DNA from: Microbacterium sp. MYb62
Lineage (GTDB): Bacteria; Actinomycetota; Actinomycetes; Actinomycetales; Microbacteriaceae
NCBI RefSeq assembly: GCF_002979475.1
Contig: NZ_PCOY01000002.1
Span: 372,001 to 436,000, forward strand
Direction of reading: 5' to 3'
Length of the DNA stretch: 64,000 nucleotides
The notes below the pieces were generated by a model that ran no database searches, was not told where the DNA came from, and saw nothing but the letters and a program-made list of their open reading frames with translations. Positions 37,838-46,589 of this stretch are shown piece after piece (positions within the stretch are counted from its first letter, which is position 1; every line of letters begins with the position of its first letter). The translations under genes were made by a program, and so were the position numbers.

Positions 37838-40034
37838 ATCCGCGGAGCACGCCGTCCTGGGCGGCCACGATCAGATGGTCCTCCACGATCACGGGCGTCG
37901 AGAACGTGTGGGCGGTGAACAGCTGCCGGTCGACGGTCACCGCACCCGTGCTCGGTTGGATCTCGGCGAGCAGTCCCCCGACCGACACGAGCCAGGCCGC
38001 ACCGGTGCGGGGGTGGAGAACCGGGCCGGCGTCGAACACCCGCGGGACCGCCTGCGCGCTCCACCGCTGCACCCCTGTGGCCGGGTCGACGACCGTCACC
38101 ACGCCCCATTCGGACGTCAGGAGCACGCCGCCGTCCGCCACCGGGACGGACGGGGCGAAGACGTAGCTCCCGGGCGTGCGCCAGATCTCCACCCCGGTGC
38201 GCGGATCGACGGCGATGCCCTCCGTGACCGTGCTGAAGAGCACGGCTCCCGTGGGGAGCACCTCCACCCAGTCGACCCACGGGCCGTAGATGAGCTGTCG
38301 GTACCTGTCGGGGCGGGTGGTGGTGAGGACCGACCAGAGGACGGCGCCGGTGCGCAGGTCGTAGGCGTAGCCGCGGCCGTCGCCTGCTCCGACGTACACC
38401 CGCTCGCCATCGGACGCCGCGCGCCCGGCCGTGCGCACGGGCACGGGTGCTTCCCACAGCGTCGCCCCCGTCAGGTCCAGACAGCGGAGGGTGTCCTCGG
38501 CGCTGACGAGGATGCGTTCGTCTCCGCCGTCGATCGTGACGACGAGCGGTGTCGTCAACACGGGCTTCTCGAAGCTGCTCGTCCATGCCGTGCCTCCCCG
38601 TCGGGCGTCCAGCGCCCGCAGGCGGCCGTCGGCGCTCGGCACGATCACCCGCTCGCCGCCGGCGGCGAAAGCCGCTCCACGGTGGACGGCCCCGGCATCC
38701 GCCGTCCACAGGGTCCGGGGCCGGCGGCGACCGCGGACCTCCACGGCCTCCACGCGGCCGGACGTCGAGCATGCGATCACCGTCGATCCCCATGCCGCGA
38801 GAGCGCCCTGCAGCTGGCCGCCGAGTTCCAGCTCCCACGAGGGACGCGAGCGTGTGGGGCCGGGCAGCTCGATGTCGACCCACTCCTGTCGGCGGTCGCC
38901 GGTCGCGTCCGAGGCTCGCACCTGCATCCGGTGTCGCCCCGGTGCGACCCCCCTCCGGTCGACGGCGCCGTGCCAGGATCGTCCGCGTCGTTCGAGAGGG
39001 GTCCACGCGCCGTCGTCCGTCGTCCCGAACACGGCCTGGGGGTGGAGCCGGGCGTCGACCGCGGTCGCGAGCGCGCTCGGGATCGCGGTGAGCGCCACCT
39101 CCTCGGCGCCGGGGCGCGAGCTGACGCGGATGGCCTCGAGGGCGTCCGCCGGTGGAGTCAGCGGGATCTCGGTCAGCACGGCGACCGTCGGCGGCTCGGA
39201 ATCGGTGGCGCCCAGGGAGACGTGCTCGACCCGCAGTGCGCGCCCGTGCTCATCCGACTTCTCGGTCACGCGCAGGAAGAACGGACCGGGCCTCGCCGTG
39301 ATCGCCGTGACCTGCGTGAGCCCGTTGAAGCGGTCGACCTCGTTGCGATGGAGGTGTCCCGCGAAGATGCCGCGCACGGGGAAGGGGTCGATCGTGCGCA
39401 GCAGCGCGTCGGTGTCGTCGACGAAGTAGTTCTGACCGCCGAGGGGGTAGTGGAGGAACAGGATCGAGGGGCGATCGCCGACCTCGCGCAACTCCTGCTC
39501 GAGTGCGGCGAGATCATCGCCGAACAGGCCGGGCTCCTGCAGCAGCTGCGTCGGGTCGAGCGCCATGAAGTGCACGCCGCCGGCGTCGAAGCCGTAGCTG
39601 GTGGGTCCGAACCATCGCTGGAATCGTCGGCGGGCACTCGTGTCCCAGCGGATCTCGTGGTTGCCCGGCACGTGCCGGAGTCGATCCCAGAGGGATGCGG
39701 GGACGAGATCGCGGTAGGCCGAGAACGACTCGTCGCTTCCGTAGTCGGTGATGTCCCCGCAGTGCAGCACGAACGCGGGATCCTCTCCCTCGATGGCGGC
39801 GAAGACGCGGCGGAGATTGGCCATGCGCTCCCCTTCGTCCTCGTTGGCATGGGTGTCGGTGAGGACGATGAAACGCAACGGCTCTTCACCGGCCTCCGCG
39901 GCGCCCACACCGCCACCGGGCCACGGACCCCAGCCTGTCGCGCCGATCACGACGCCCGCGGCCGAGAGGCCGAGGAATCCTCGCCTGGTCAGGGGCATGC
40001 TCGTCGGCATCCGGCTCGGTCCTGCGTGATCCAT
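37827..40034 (-). CDS. Tat-exported metallophosphoesterase fused to a PQQ-like beta-propeller
   Basis: 735 aa. Twin-arginine signal LTRRGFLGLSAAG (Arg17-Arg18). Calcineurin-like phosphoesterase domain (about 45-280) with LTDTHAN, CGDITDYG, PGNHE, LHYPLGG and GHLHRNE as metal ligands. A linker of about 140 residues follows, then beta-propeller repeats (about 410-735, WTADAGAVHRG, VLTTPLVVT, TGVEIWRTPG and similar) like the PQQ_2 fold but without quinoprotein residues. Exported, so it should act on an extracellular phosphoester or nucleotide. ATG 40034 has GAGGAG upstream. Divergent from another exported phosphatase. Confidence 0.87.
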   Translation of the reverse strand: MDHAGPSRMPTSMPLTRRGFLGLSAAGVVIGATGWGPWPGGGVGAAEAGEEPLRFIVLTDTHANEDEGERMANLRRVFAAIEGEDPAFVLHCGDITDYGSDESFSAYRDLVPASLWDRLRHVPGNHEIRWDTSARRRFQRWFGPTSYGFDAGGVHFMALDPTQLLQEPGLFGDDLAALEQELREVGDRPSILFLHYPLGGQNYFVDDTDALLRTIDPFPVRGIFAGHLHRNEVDRFNGLTQVTAITARPGPFFLRVTEKSDEHGRALRVEHVSLGATDSEPPTVAVLTEIPLTPPADALEAIRVSSRPGAEEVALTAIPSALATAVDARLHPQAVFGTTDDGAWTPLERRGRSWHGAVDRRGVAPGRHRMQVRASDATGDRRQEWVDIELPGPTRSRPSWELELGGQLQGALAAWGSTVIACSTSGRVEAVEVRGRRRPRTLWTADAGAVHRGAAFAAGGERVIVPSADGRLRALDARRGGTAWTSSFEKPVLTTPLVVTIDGGDERILVSAEDTLRCLDLTGATLWEAPVPVRTAGRAASDGERVYVGAGDGRGYAYDLRTGAVLWSVLTTTRPDRYRQLIYGPWVDWVEVLPTGAVLFSTVTEGIAVDPRTGVEIWRTPGSYVFAPSVPVADGGVLLTSEWGVVTVVDPATGVQRWSAQAVPRVFDAGPVLHPRTGAAWLVSVGGLLAEIQPSTGAVTVDRQLFTAHTFSTPVIVEDHLIVAAQDGVLRGFTI

Positions 40035-40404
40035 GTGCGCTCCTCTTCGTCGTGGGCTGTGAGGAGCACCCCATCGCGAATGGGGATCGGCCGCCATCTC
40101 TCTGCTCGGGATTGGGAGGTTTCGATAGGTGGATCGGCCCTCGCGCAAGAATTCGTCATCCGACGCGCGACGGTCTTCTCGCGGGACTCGGGACTCGGGA
40201 CTCGGGACGCGGGAAGCGGGACGCGGGAAGCGGGACGCGGACCGCCGTGCGGCATGGTGCGGGAATCCGTCATCTCCGCCGGTGCAACCGGCGATTCCTT
40301 GCAGTGCGCGGCCGAGACCTTGATCCGCATCCCGAGGAGCGGACACCGTCGAGCGCAGCGGGTCGACGACGACCGGCGGGACGACTGATGCGAGGAGAAC
40401 GACG
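40035..40404. other. 370-bp divergent intergenic region with repeat block
   Basis: It separates two exported phosphoesterase genes and contains no convincing ORF. It holds the heptamer array (40183-40238) and a nested hairpin at 40262-40298 (GGAATC...GATTCC around GCCGGT-GCA-ACCGGC). No clear -10/-35 pair was identified. Confidence 0.7.
40183..40238. repeat. Eight-copy heptamer array
   Basis: Eight consecutive GGGA[C/A][T/G]C heptamers: three GGGACTC, then alternating GGGACGC and GGGAAGC. The unit is not a multiple of the helical turn, so copy-number change would alter promoter spacing and phase for the genes on either side. Confidence 0.85.
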
Positions 40405-41772
40405 ATGGCCAGGCCCACGACGACACGAAGGACCCGTTTCGCGGCGGTAGGAGGCGCCCTGCTCGCCGCGTCCACGCTGGCGGTCGGCGCGCTGGGAGCG
40501 GGCCCGGCCGCTGCCTCCCCGGCCGCTGCCTCCCCGGCCGCTGCCTCCCTGGCCGGCGAGGCGACGGCGGGGCACGGAGCGACCCACCCCCGCGCCGACC
40601 ATGTCGTGCTGATCGCGCTCGACGGCCTCGACATCGACTACCTCGACGGCGCCGCGATGCCTCACCTGAAGGCCCTGGCGAATCATGGCGGCATCAGCGA
40701 ATCCACCGGGGTCATGACCTCGATCACCAATCCGTCGTGGTCGTCGATCGCGACGGGTGCGTGGCCGGCGTCGCACGGCAATGCGGCGTATTGGTACGAC
40801 CCCGTGGGCGGTGTCGCCGTGGGGCAGCAGCGGGACCTGGCCGTGCCCACGATCGCTCAGGCCGTCCGAGACCAGGGCGGCACGGTGTTGTCGTCCCAAT
40901 GGTTCATCGTGCAGAACCACGGCGTCGCGTTCGGCGACGCCGCGGGGCTGTACACGCAGCCGGGTGGAGACTGCGCCCGTCGTGCCGACGATGTCATCGC
41001 GGTGCTGGAGGGGCGCCCCGTGGTCAGCGCCGGTGTGCCGGTGCAGATGCAGGGGATCCCCGATCTGATGGCGGTGTACTGCGACAAGCTCGATGCCCTC
41101 GGCCATGCGGACGGGCAGGACGCACCGGGGATGCCGGCCGCGATCGCGGAGGTCGACGCGCAGATCGGCAGGATCGTCCAGGCGACCAAGGATGCGGGCA
41201 TCTTCGGACGCACCGCGTTCGTCGTGACGGGCGACCACGGGATGGAGACGTTCACGCAGGGGCTGCGCGATGAGCTGCTCGCGGCGATCTCCGCCACCGG
41301 CTATCAGCCCGAGATGCTGAACCCCGGGCAGGCACCCCAGCCGGGGACCGACGCGGTCATCGTGGTCGGCGGTGTCGGCTCACTGCATCTGGTGGGCGAC
41401 GCGGCTGGAGATCCCGACGCCGCCGCGATCATCGAGGCTGCCGTCGCCGCGATGCCCGGCATCTCCGAGGTCTACGACGAGGCCGAGCAGAGCGCCATGC
41501 ACATGTCGGCGAAGTACGGCGAGCTCGTGATCGAGCCGGTAGAGGGGTGGAGTCTCGGTGCCGCCCCCTCCGACGGGGTGTCCGGTGTGCACGGCACCTC
41601 GCGCACGGCCCGCACCGCGCTGGTGCTGGCCGGAGCGGGGGTGCGCCCGCACGAGGTCGCCTCGTCCCCGCGGCACGTCGACATCGCTCCCACGGTCGCG
41701 GCGCTCCTGGGGATCGATGCGCCGTCGGGCGCGGAGGGTCGTGTGCTCAGCGAGGTCTTCGCGACGCCCTGA
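40405..41772 (+). CDS. Exported alkaline-phosphatase-superfamily phosphodiesterase
   Basis: 455 aa. Signal peptide (Sec or Tat; RRTRFAAVG then a hydrophobic core, cleavage near AAA-S). Catalytic core of the type I phosphodiesterase/nucleotide pyrophosphatase group: VLIALDGLDIDYLD, TNPSWSSIATG with the likely Thr/Ser nucleophile, and VVTGDHGM. C-terminal GVSGVHGTSR and SSPRHVDIAPTVAALLG complete the metal ligands. The AAASP stretch after the signal comes from a 3x15-bp DNA repeat. Confidence 0.87.
   Translation: MARPTTTRRTRFAAVGGALLAASTLAVGALGAGPAAASPAAASPAAASLAGEATAGHGATHPRADHVVLIALDGLDIDYLDGAAMPHLKALANHGGISESTGVMTSITNPSWSSIATGAWPASHGNAAYWYDPVGGVAVGQQRDLAVPTIAQAVRDQGGTVLSSQWFIVQNHGVAFGDAAGLYTQPGGDCARRADDVIAVLEGRPVVSAGVPVQMQGIPDLMAVYCDKLDALGHADGQDAPGMPAAIAEVDAQIGRIVQATKDAGIFGRTAFVVTGDHGMETFTQGLRDELLAAISATGYQPEMLNPGQAPQPGTDAVIVVGGVGSLHLVGDAAGDPDAAAIIEAAVAAMPGISEVYDEAEQSAMHMSAKYGELVIEPVEGWSLGAAPSDGVSGVHGTSRTARTALVLAGAGVRPHEVASSPRHVDIAPTVAALLGIDAPSGAEGRVLSEVFATP
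40505..40549. repeat. 3 x 15-bp in-frame tandem repeat
   Basis: CGGCCGCTGCCTCCC is repeated exactly three times. It encodes AAASP-type pentapeptides around the signal-peptide cleavage site; the multiple of three keeps the frame. Confidence 0.85.
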
Positions 41773-41791
41773 GCCGCGCGCGTCCCGGAGA

Positions 41792-41834
41792 CGACGTCGG
41801 GCCCGCACCTGTTCGCGGTGCGGGCCCGACGTCG
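41792..41834. terminator. 17-bp perfect hairpin terminator
   Basis: CGACGTCGGGCCCGCAC (41792-41808) and GTGCGGGCCCGACGTCG (41818-41834) with a 9-nt loop, between the convergent phosphodiesterase and purB genes. Confidence 0.88.
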
Positions 41835-41847
41835 AGCGTGCTGCTTC

Positions 41848-43230
41848 CTACTTCGCGAGCCGCTCCGCGATGCCGGTGTAGGTGGCCGGGGTCAGGGCGA
41901 GCAGGCGCTGCTTGGCCGCGTCGCCGATCTCGAGACCCTCGACGAAGGCGGCGAGGTCTGCGGCGCCCACCCGGTGACCGCGGGTCAGCTCCTTGAGCAG
42001 GGCATACGGGTCGGTGATCGTGGATCGGCCGGCGACGACCTCGGCGCGGATGACGGTCTGGATGGCCTCGGCGAGCACCTCCCAGTTCACGTCGAGGTCG
42101 GCCAGCAGCACGTCGCGCGAGAGCGAGATCGCATTCAGGCCGCGGCGCAGGTTGTCGAGTGCGAGCAGCGAGTGCCCGAATGCGACGCCGATGTTGCGCT
42201 GCGTGGTCGAGTCGGTGAGGTCGCGCTGCAGGCGGCTGGTGACGAGCGTCTGGCCGAGCGAGGCGAGCAGGGCGCTCGAGATCTCGAGGTTTGCTTCGGC
42301 GTTCTCGAAGCGGATCGGGTTGATCTTGTGCGGCATCGTCGACGAGCCGGTGGCGCCGGCGACCGGGATCTGCGCGAAGTAGCCGAGCGAGATGTAGGTC
42401 CAGATGTCGGTGGCGAGGTTGTGCAGGATGCCGCCGGCGTGACGCACGCGGTCGTAGAGCTCGACCTGCCAGTCGTGCGACTCGATCTGGGTGGTGAGGA
42501 TGTTGAAGCCGAGCCCCAGGCCCTCGATGTACTCGCGGGCGATGGTGGGCCAGTCGGCGTCGGGGTCGGCCGCGAGGTGCGCCGACCAGGTGCCGGTCGC
42601 GCCGGAGAACTTCGCCAGGTACTCGGAGGCGGCGATCTGGCCGCGCACGCGCTCCAGGCGCCAGGCGAAGACCGCGATCTCCTTGCCCATGGTCGAGGGC
42701 GTGGCGGGCTGGCCGTGCGTGCGGGAGAGCATCGGGGCGTCGGCGTGCTCGACCGCGAGCTCGCGCAGCTTCGCGATCACGGTGTCGAGGGCCGGGAGCC
42801 AGACCTCCTCGACCGCGCGCTTGACGGTGAGGGCGTAGGAGGCGGAGTTGATGTCCTCGCTCGTGGCGGCGAAGTGCGTGAGCTCGGCGATCGCGTCGAG
42901 ACCCAGCGTCGACAGGCGGTCGCGCACGAGGTACTCGATCGCCTTCACGTCGTGCTGGGTGACGGCTTCCTTCTCGGAGAGCCAGTCGATCTCGGCCTGC
43001 CCGAAGTCGCGGTAGAGGGCGCGCAGGCGATCCTTGTCGGCGTCCGACAGCGGGGACGTCTCGAACAGCGACCGGTCGGTGAGCGCGATCAGCCACTCGA
43101 CCTCGACCTCGACGCGTGCCCGGTTCAGGCCCGCCTCGGACAGGAAGTCGGCGAGACCGGTGACGGCGCCGCGGTAGCGACCGTCGAGAGGGCTCAGGGG
43201 CTGCGGCGGGAGCGAGGGCTGGAAAGTCAG
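41848..43230 (-). CDS. purB: Adenylosuccinate lyase, apparent CTG start
   Basis: 460 aa. It catalyses two steps of purine synthesis (SAICAR to AICAR, adenylosuccinate to AMP). Signature SSTMPHKINP, catalytic His region TSEDINSAS and RTHGQPATPSTMGKE. The N terminus (PQPLSPLDGRYR) is standard for PurB, but that segment has no ATG, GTG or TTG: the only start consistent with it is CTG at 43230, six bases after a perfect AGGAGG. The first conventional start, GTG 42948, would remove 94 conserved residues. Probably co-transcribed with the phosphatase gene 23 bp upstream. Confidence 0.92.
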   Translation of the reverse strand: MTFQPSLPPQPLSPLDGRYRGAVTGLADFLSEAGLNRARVEVEVEWLIALTDRSLFETSPLSDADKDRLRALYRDFGQAEIDWLSEKEAVTQHDVKAIEYLVRDRLSTLGLDAIAELTHFAATSEDINSASYALTVKRAVEEVWLPALDTVIAKLRELAVEHADAPMLSRTHGQPATPSTMGKEIAVFAWRLERVRGQIAASEYLAKFSGATGTWSAHLAADPDADWPTIAREYIEGLGLGFNILTTQIESHDWQVELYDRVRHAGGILHNLATDIWTYISLGYFAQIPVAGATGSSTMPHKINPIRFENAEANLEISSALLASLGQTLVTSRLQRDLTDSTTQRNIGVAFGHSLLALDNLRRGLNAISLSRDVLLADLDVNWEVLAEAIQTVIRAEVVAGRSTITDPYALLKELTRGHRVGAADLAAFVEGLEIGDAAKQRLLALTPATYTGIAERLAK

Positions 43231-43253
43231 GGGAGTCCTCCTGATCGGGCCCC

Positions 43254-43766
43254 TCAGATGCGGGGCGTGCGGGGGAGACGCAGAGCGGGTTCGAGCTGGC
43301 GGAACAGGCCCCGAGTCGCCGCCTCAATCATACCGAGCACCGAATCGAACATCTCCGCGCCCGCGTAGTAGGGGTCGGGCACGTCGTGGGTCGAGGCGTT
43401 CGGGTCGAAGGCGAGCAGCAGCGTGACCTTGCCCTCCTCGTCCTCATCGTGCGCCCATTCCCGCAGGATGCGCTCGTGCGTGCGATCGAGGGCCACGACG
43501 AGATCGTTGTCCGCGAACGCCGCCGCCGTGAACTGGCGGGCGCGGTGCTGGGAGCCGTCGTAGCCGCGACGGGCCAGCGAGTCGATCGTGCGGTGGTCGG
43601 CGCGCTCGCCGAGATGCCAGTCGCCGGTTCCGGCGCTGCGCGAGACGATGCGGGGGCCGAGTCCCTGCCTTTCGGCGAGGTCGCGGAAGACGACCTCGGC
43701 CATGGGAGAGCGGCAGATGTTCCCCGTGCAGACGAAGATCACGCGGAAGGGATCCGGGGATGTCAC
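43254..43766 (-). CDS. Low-molecular-weight protein-tyrosine phosphatase
   Basis: 170 aa. P-loop FVCTGNICRSPMAE (Cys-x5-Arg-Ser) at the N terminus and general acid Asp in DVPDPYYAG. It removes phosphate from tyrosine; in actinobacteria such enzymes may counter bacterial tyrosine kinases. Start taken as GTG 43766; no strong ribosome-binding site, so nearby alternatives remain open. Confidence 0.9.
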   Translation of the reverse strand: MTSPDPFRVIFVCTGNICRSPMAEVVFRDLAERQGLGPRIVSRSAGTGDWHLGERADHRTIDSLARRGYDGSQHRARQFTAAAFADNDLVVALDRTHERILREWAHDEDEEGKVTLLLAFDPNASTHDVPDPYYAGAEMFDSVLGMIEAATRGLFRQLEPALRLPRTPRI

Positions 43767-43909
43767 AGATACATTCTGCCCGGCCTCGGCCCTCCTGCAC
43801 AGCACGCGCGTCCCGCGCGATCCCTGCACACCCGGAGAGAGCCCCTCCCTCTCCACCGGTTGCGCGTCCCTGTCGGGGCGAGACGTCGGCGATCCCGGAT
43901 GCTGGGGCC

Positions 43910-44173
43910 ATGTACTCGTTCGCGCCTGACCAGTCCGTCGCCTCCTCTCCCGGGTGGGGGCGGATCATGGCGCGTCGCGAGGTCGAGGATGCGATGTCGA
44001 CGCTGCAGGAGACGCGCGCGACGTTGGTATCGCTCGTCGACGCCTCCTGCTGGCGATCCGAGGGTTTCCGTGCGCTGAACGAGCTGCTCGCGCGGCTGCG
44101 CGACGACACCGGAAGAGAGATCGGCGACCTCGAGGTGAGGCAGTGGGAGCTGGGGGCAGGAGGTGCGAGATGA
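43910..44173 (+). CDS. Small helical protein paired with the next gene
   Basis: 87 aa, mainly helical, with ALNELLARLRDDTGREIGDLE and a Trp near the C terminus. Size and pairing resemble WXG100-like partners of secreted effectors, but the WxG motif is not present (WGRIMAR comes closest). ATG 43910; the stop overlaps the ATG of the hydrolase gene. Confidence 0.6.
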   Translation: MYSFAPDQSVASSPGWGRIMARREVEDAMSTLQETRATLVSLVDASCWRSEGFRALNELLARLRDDTGREIGDLEVRQWELGAGGAR

Positions 44174-45486
44174 GCGTAAGCGCGAGCGCGCGGGCGTCGG
44201 CGGGTGACGAGGACCTGGAGATCGATCACGGCGGGGCGATCGCCGTCGACACCGAGCAGCTGCGGGAGCTCGGCGCTCGTCTGCGGAGGCTTGCATGGCG
44301 GTACGAGGAAGCTCGGGAGGCGATCGATCGCGCCCTGGCGCTCGTCTCCTCCTCTGCGGAAACGGCGCTGCACGTCGATGTCGGTGCGCTGCAGCGGAGC
44401 GGCGAGCGGCTCGGCGCCCTGCAGGCGGAGATCGAGAACGCCTGCACGGGGACGCTGCTCATGGCGGATGCGTTCGAGGTGGTCGAGCTGCGGGCGCGGG
44501 CGGAGCTGCTCGCCCTCACCGACGCGGCGGCGTCGGACGCGGCCCGGGTTCGGCTCGACACGCTGATCGCGGATGATGAGCGGCTCGGGACGATGGCGGA
44601 TTGGCTGACGGCGCACTGGGAGGAGCATCGCTTCGACGGGCTCGACGAGCAGTACGACCTGGGGGGAGCGCTCTCCCCGCTCTTCGCCGCCGGCGTGCTG
44701 GTCGGTGTCGGGTCGGGGCTCGGGAAGGTCCGACCGGGGTTGACGCTGAAAGGGACGGCCGACCCCGTGCGGGTGACACCCGTGAAGTCGTCGACTCCGA
44801 GCGCGCCGCAGGGCTCCGCCGCCGCGCTTCGACGGATGCCCGGAGCGGGGGCTCAGGTGGCAGTCGAGAAGTACACCATGGCGGGCGGTGCCACCCGCTA
44901 TGTGGCGTACATCTCCGGCACGCACAACTCGCTCCCGTGGCAGGCCGGAGAAGCGGAACCGTGGGACATGAAGTCGAACACCGAGCTCTATCAGGGCCGT
45001 GCGTCCGCGTCGTATCAGGCCACGGTCGACGCACTGTCCGCGACGGGGGCGAAGCCGGGCGATCAGGTCGACGTCGTGGCTTACTCCCAAGGTGGGATGA
45101 TCGCCGCCCACCTCGCGATGGAGAGCGAGTTCGACGTGTCGATGCAGATGACCGCGGGGAGCCCCACCGAGCCGACGCTGGGAGATGATCAGACCCTGAT
45201 CCAGCTCCGCCACACCGACGATGTCGTGTCGTCGCTCGCCGCAGGAGGTTCCGCTGCGGGTACGGGATCACCCGACAGCTTCACGGCTTCGCGCGAAGGG
45301 GACCCGCATGACGGCATGCAGGACCTGATGCTGCAGGCCCACAGCCTCGAGGCGTACATCGAGACGGCGGAGATGCTGGACGCATCGGATGATCCGCGTG
45401 CCGAGGCCGTCGACGAGTACTGGAAGGAGCTCGGCGAGGCCGTGGAGATCGAGCGCATCGAGTTCCACGCCGAGAGGACGGGATGA
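44170..45486 (+). CDS. Putative alpha/beta hydrolase with helical N-terminal domain
   Basis: 438 aa. Residues 1-175 are helical (coiled-coil-like, LXG/WXG-like length). The C-terminal domain has a nucleophile elbow AYSQGGMIA (Ser about residue 309), an Asp in LRHTDDVV and a His in AHSLEAY, a plausible lipase/esterase triad similar to PGAP1-like domains. No signal peptide. Co-translated with the small partner upstream. It could be a type VII-like effector or an intracellular esterase; neither is proven. Confidence 0.72.
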   Translation: MSVSASARASAGDEDLEIDHGGAIAVDTEQLRELGARLRRLAWRYEEAREAIDRALALVSSSAETALHVDVGALQRSGERLGALQAEIENACTGTLLMADAFEVVELRARAELLALTDAAASDAARVRLDTLIADDERLGTMADWLTAHWEEHRFDGLDEQYDLGGALSPLFAAGVLVGVGSGLGKVRPGLTLKGTADPVRVTPVKSSTPSAPQGSAAALRRMPGAGAQVAVEKYTMAGGATRYVAYISGTHNSLPWQAGEAEPWDMKSNTELYQGRASASYQATVDALSATGAKPGDQVDVVAYSQGGMIAAHLAMESEFDVSMQMTAGSPTEPTLGDDQTLIQLRHTDDVVSSLAAGGSAAGTGSPDSFTASREGDPHDGMQDLMLQAHSLEAYIETAEMLDASDDPRAEAVDEYWKELGEAVEIERIEFHAERTG

Positions 45487-45512
45487 CCGGGATGGCTGGT
45501 GTATCCGAGGTG

Positions 45513-45524
45513 TACCGTGTGTGT
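45513..45524 (+). promoter_or_regulatory. Leaderless-type -10 for vapB
   Basis: TACCGT (45513-45518) and six bases, then the ATG. The promoter lies inside the intergenic strip after the hydrolase gene. Confidence 0.5.
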
Positions 45525-45743
45525 ATGTCCCGTACGAATATCGACCTCGACGACGATCTCGTCCGAGAGGTCATGCGCAGGTACGACCTCTCCACGAAGA
45601 AGGAAGCCGTCGATCTCGCCCTTCGCCGTCTGGTCGGGGTTCCTCTCACGAAAGAGTTCCTCCTCGGGCTGAAGGGCACCGGGTGGAGCGGCGACCTCGA
45701 CGACATGCGCGCCGACCCTCCGGCCGCGTGGAGCACCGAGTGA
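45525..45743 (+). CDS. vapB: VapB-type antitoxin
   Basis: 72 aa. [20 protein letters not shown] then [15 protein letters not shown], the RHH DNA-binding part of VapB (PF09957-type). The C-terminal WSGDLDDMR segment should wrap the toxin's active site. The stop overlaps the toxin's GTG by 4 bp (GTGA). Expected to repress its own operon with VapC. Confidence 0.88.
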   Translation: MSRTNIDLDDDLVREVMRRYDLSTKKEAVDLALRRLVGVPLTKEFLLGLKGTGWSGDLDDMRADPPAAWSTE

Positions 45744-46141
45744 TCCTCGTCGATTCCTCCGCCTGGATCGCCTACCTCCGGGGCGTCGACACCCCGGTCG
45801 TCGATCGTCTTGACCGTCTGATCGGCTCCGGCGCGGAACTCGCGATCACGGAGCCCGTGATCATGGAGCTGCTGGCCGGCGCGCGGAAGCCCCGGGAGCT
45901 CGCACGTGTGGAGGCGCTCGCGAACGGGCTTCTCCTCGCTCCCCTCGCCCCGATGACCGACTTCCGGGATGCGGCGGAGCTCTACCGGGCTTCCGCGGTC
46001 AACGGGCATCCGATCCGCAGCATGACCGACTGCCTGATAGCCGCCGTCGCGATCCGTCGCGGGCTGTCGCTCCTGCACGACGATCGTGACTTCGCGTTCC
46101 TGGCCGAGATCAGTCCGCTTCGCCTCGACTCGCGGGCGTGA
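45740..46141 (+). CDS. vapC: VapC-type PIN-domain toxin
   Basis: 133 aa PIN-domain endoribonuclease. Acidic metal ligands: Asp4 in ILVDSSAWI, Glu in VIMELLAGA, Asp in [10 protein letters not shown] and Asp in LLHDDRDF. Targets in the family are usually tRNA or rRNA. Start is GTG overlapping the antitoxin stop. Confidence 0.9.
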   Translation: MILVDSSAWIAYLRGVDTPVVDRLDRLIGSGAELAITEPVIMELLAGARKPRELARVEALANGLLLAPLAPMTDFRDAAELYRASAVNGHPIRSMTDCLIAAVAIRRGLSLLHDDRDFAFLAEISPLRLDSRA

Positions 46142-46150
46142 GGCGCAGGC

Positions 46151-46555
46151 TCAGTCGCGGCGCTGGCGCTTGCTCTGCGGGCGCAGGATGAAGCCGAAGA
46201 GGCCGTTGATGATCGAGATGATGAGCGCGGCGAGCACGCCCCACCAGAAGTCCCCGACCGTGAGACCCCAGCCGAAGCCGCTCGTGATCCACGCGGTCAG
46301 CCACAGCAGGAACCCGTTGATCAGGAAGCCGATCAGCCCGAACGTGATGATGTAGAGCGGGAAGGCGACGATCTTCACGACCGTGCCGATGATCGTGTTC
46401 ACGAGCGCGAAGATCGCGGCCACCGCGAGCAGGGTCAGCACCAGCTGCAGCGTCTCGCCGGGCGGGAAGGCGGTGATCACGACCTGCAGGGCAGGGATCA
46501 GCGTGACGACCCAGAGGGCGAAGGCATTGACGACGACGCGGATGATGAAGCGCAT
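46151..46555 (-). CDS. 4TM small membrane protein, phage-holin-like family
   Basis: 134 aa with four membrane helices (ALWVVTLIPALQVVI, VLTLLAVAAIFALVNTIIG, ITFGLIGFLINGFLLW, FWWGVLAALIISIING). The pattern is the PF04020-type family common in actinobacterial chromosomes (annotated phage holin family, without evidence of lysis). Convergent with vapC (9-bp gap). Start ATG 46555. Confidence 0.85.
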   Translation of the reverse strand: MRFIIRVVVNAFALWVVTLIPALQVVITAFPPGETLQLVLTLLAVAAIFALVNTIIGTVVKIVAFPLYIITFGLIGFLINGFLLWLTAWITSGFGWGLTVGDFWWGVLAALIISIINGLFGFILRPQSKRQRRD

Positions 46556-46589
46556 AGTCCGACCAGTGTCCCACGGACACCCGACGGTG

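Noticed and set aside
40183..40238. CRISPR-like array
   Set aside because: Seven-base units are contiguous without spacers; it is a minisatellite.
41747..43327. 526-codon minus-strand frame
   Set aside because: Arg/Pro-rich shadow of purB in another frame.
46151..46555. Evidence for a prophage from the holin-like gene
   Set aside because: No other phage genes nearby; this family is common in actinobacterial chromosomes.
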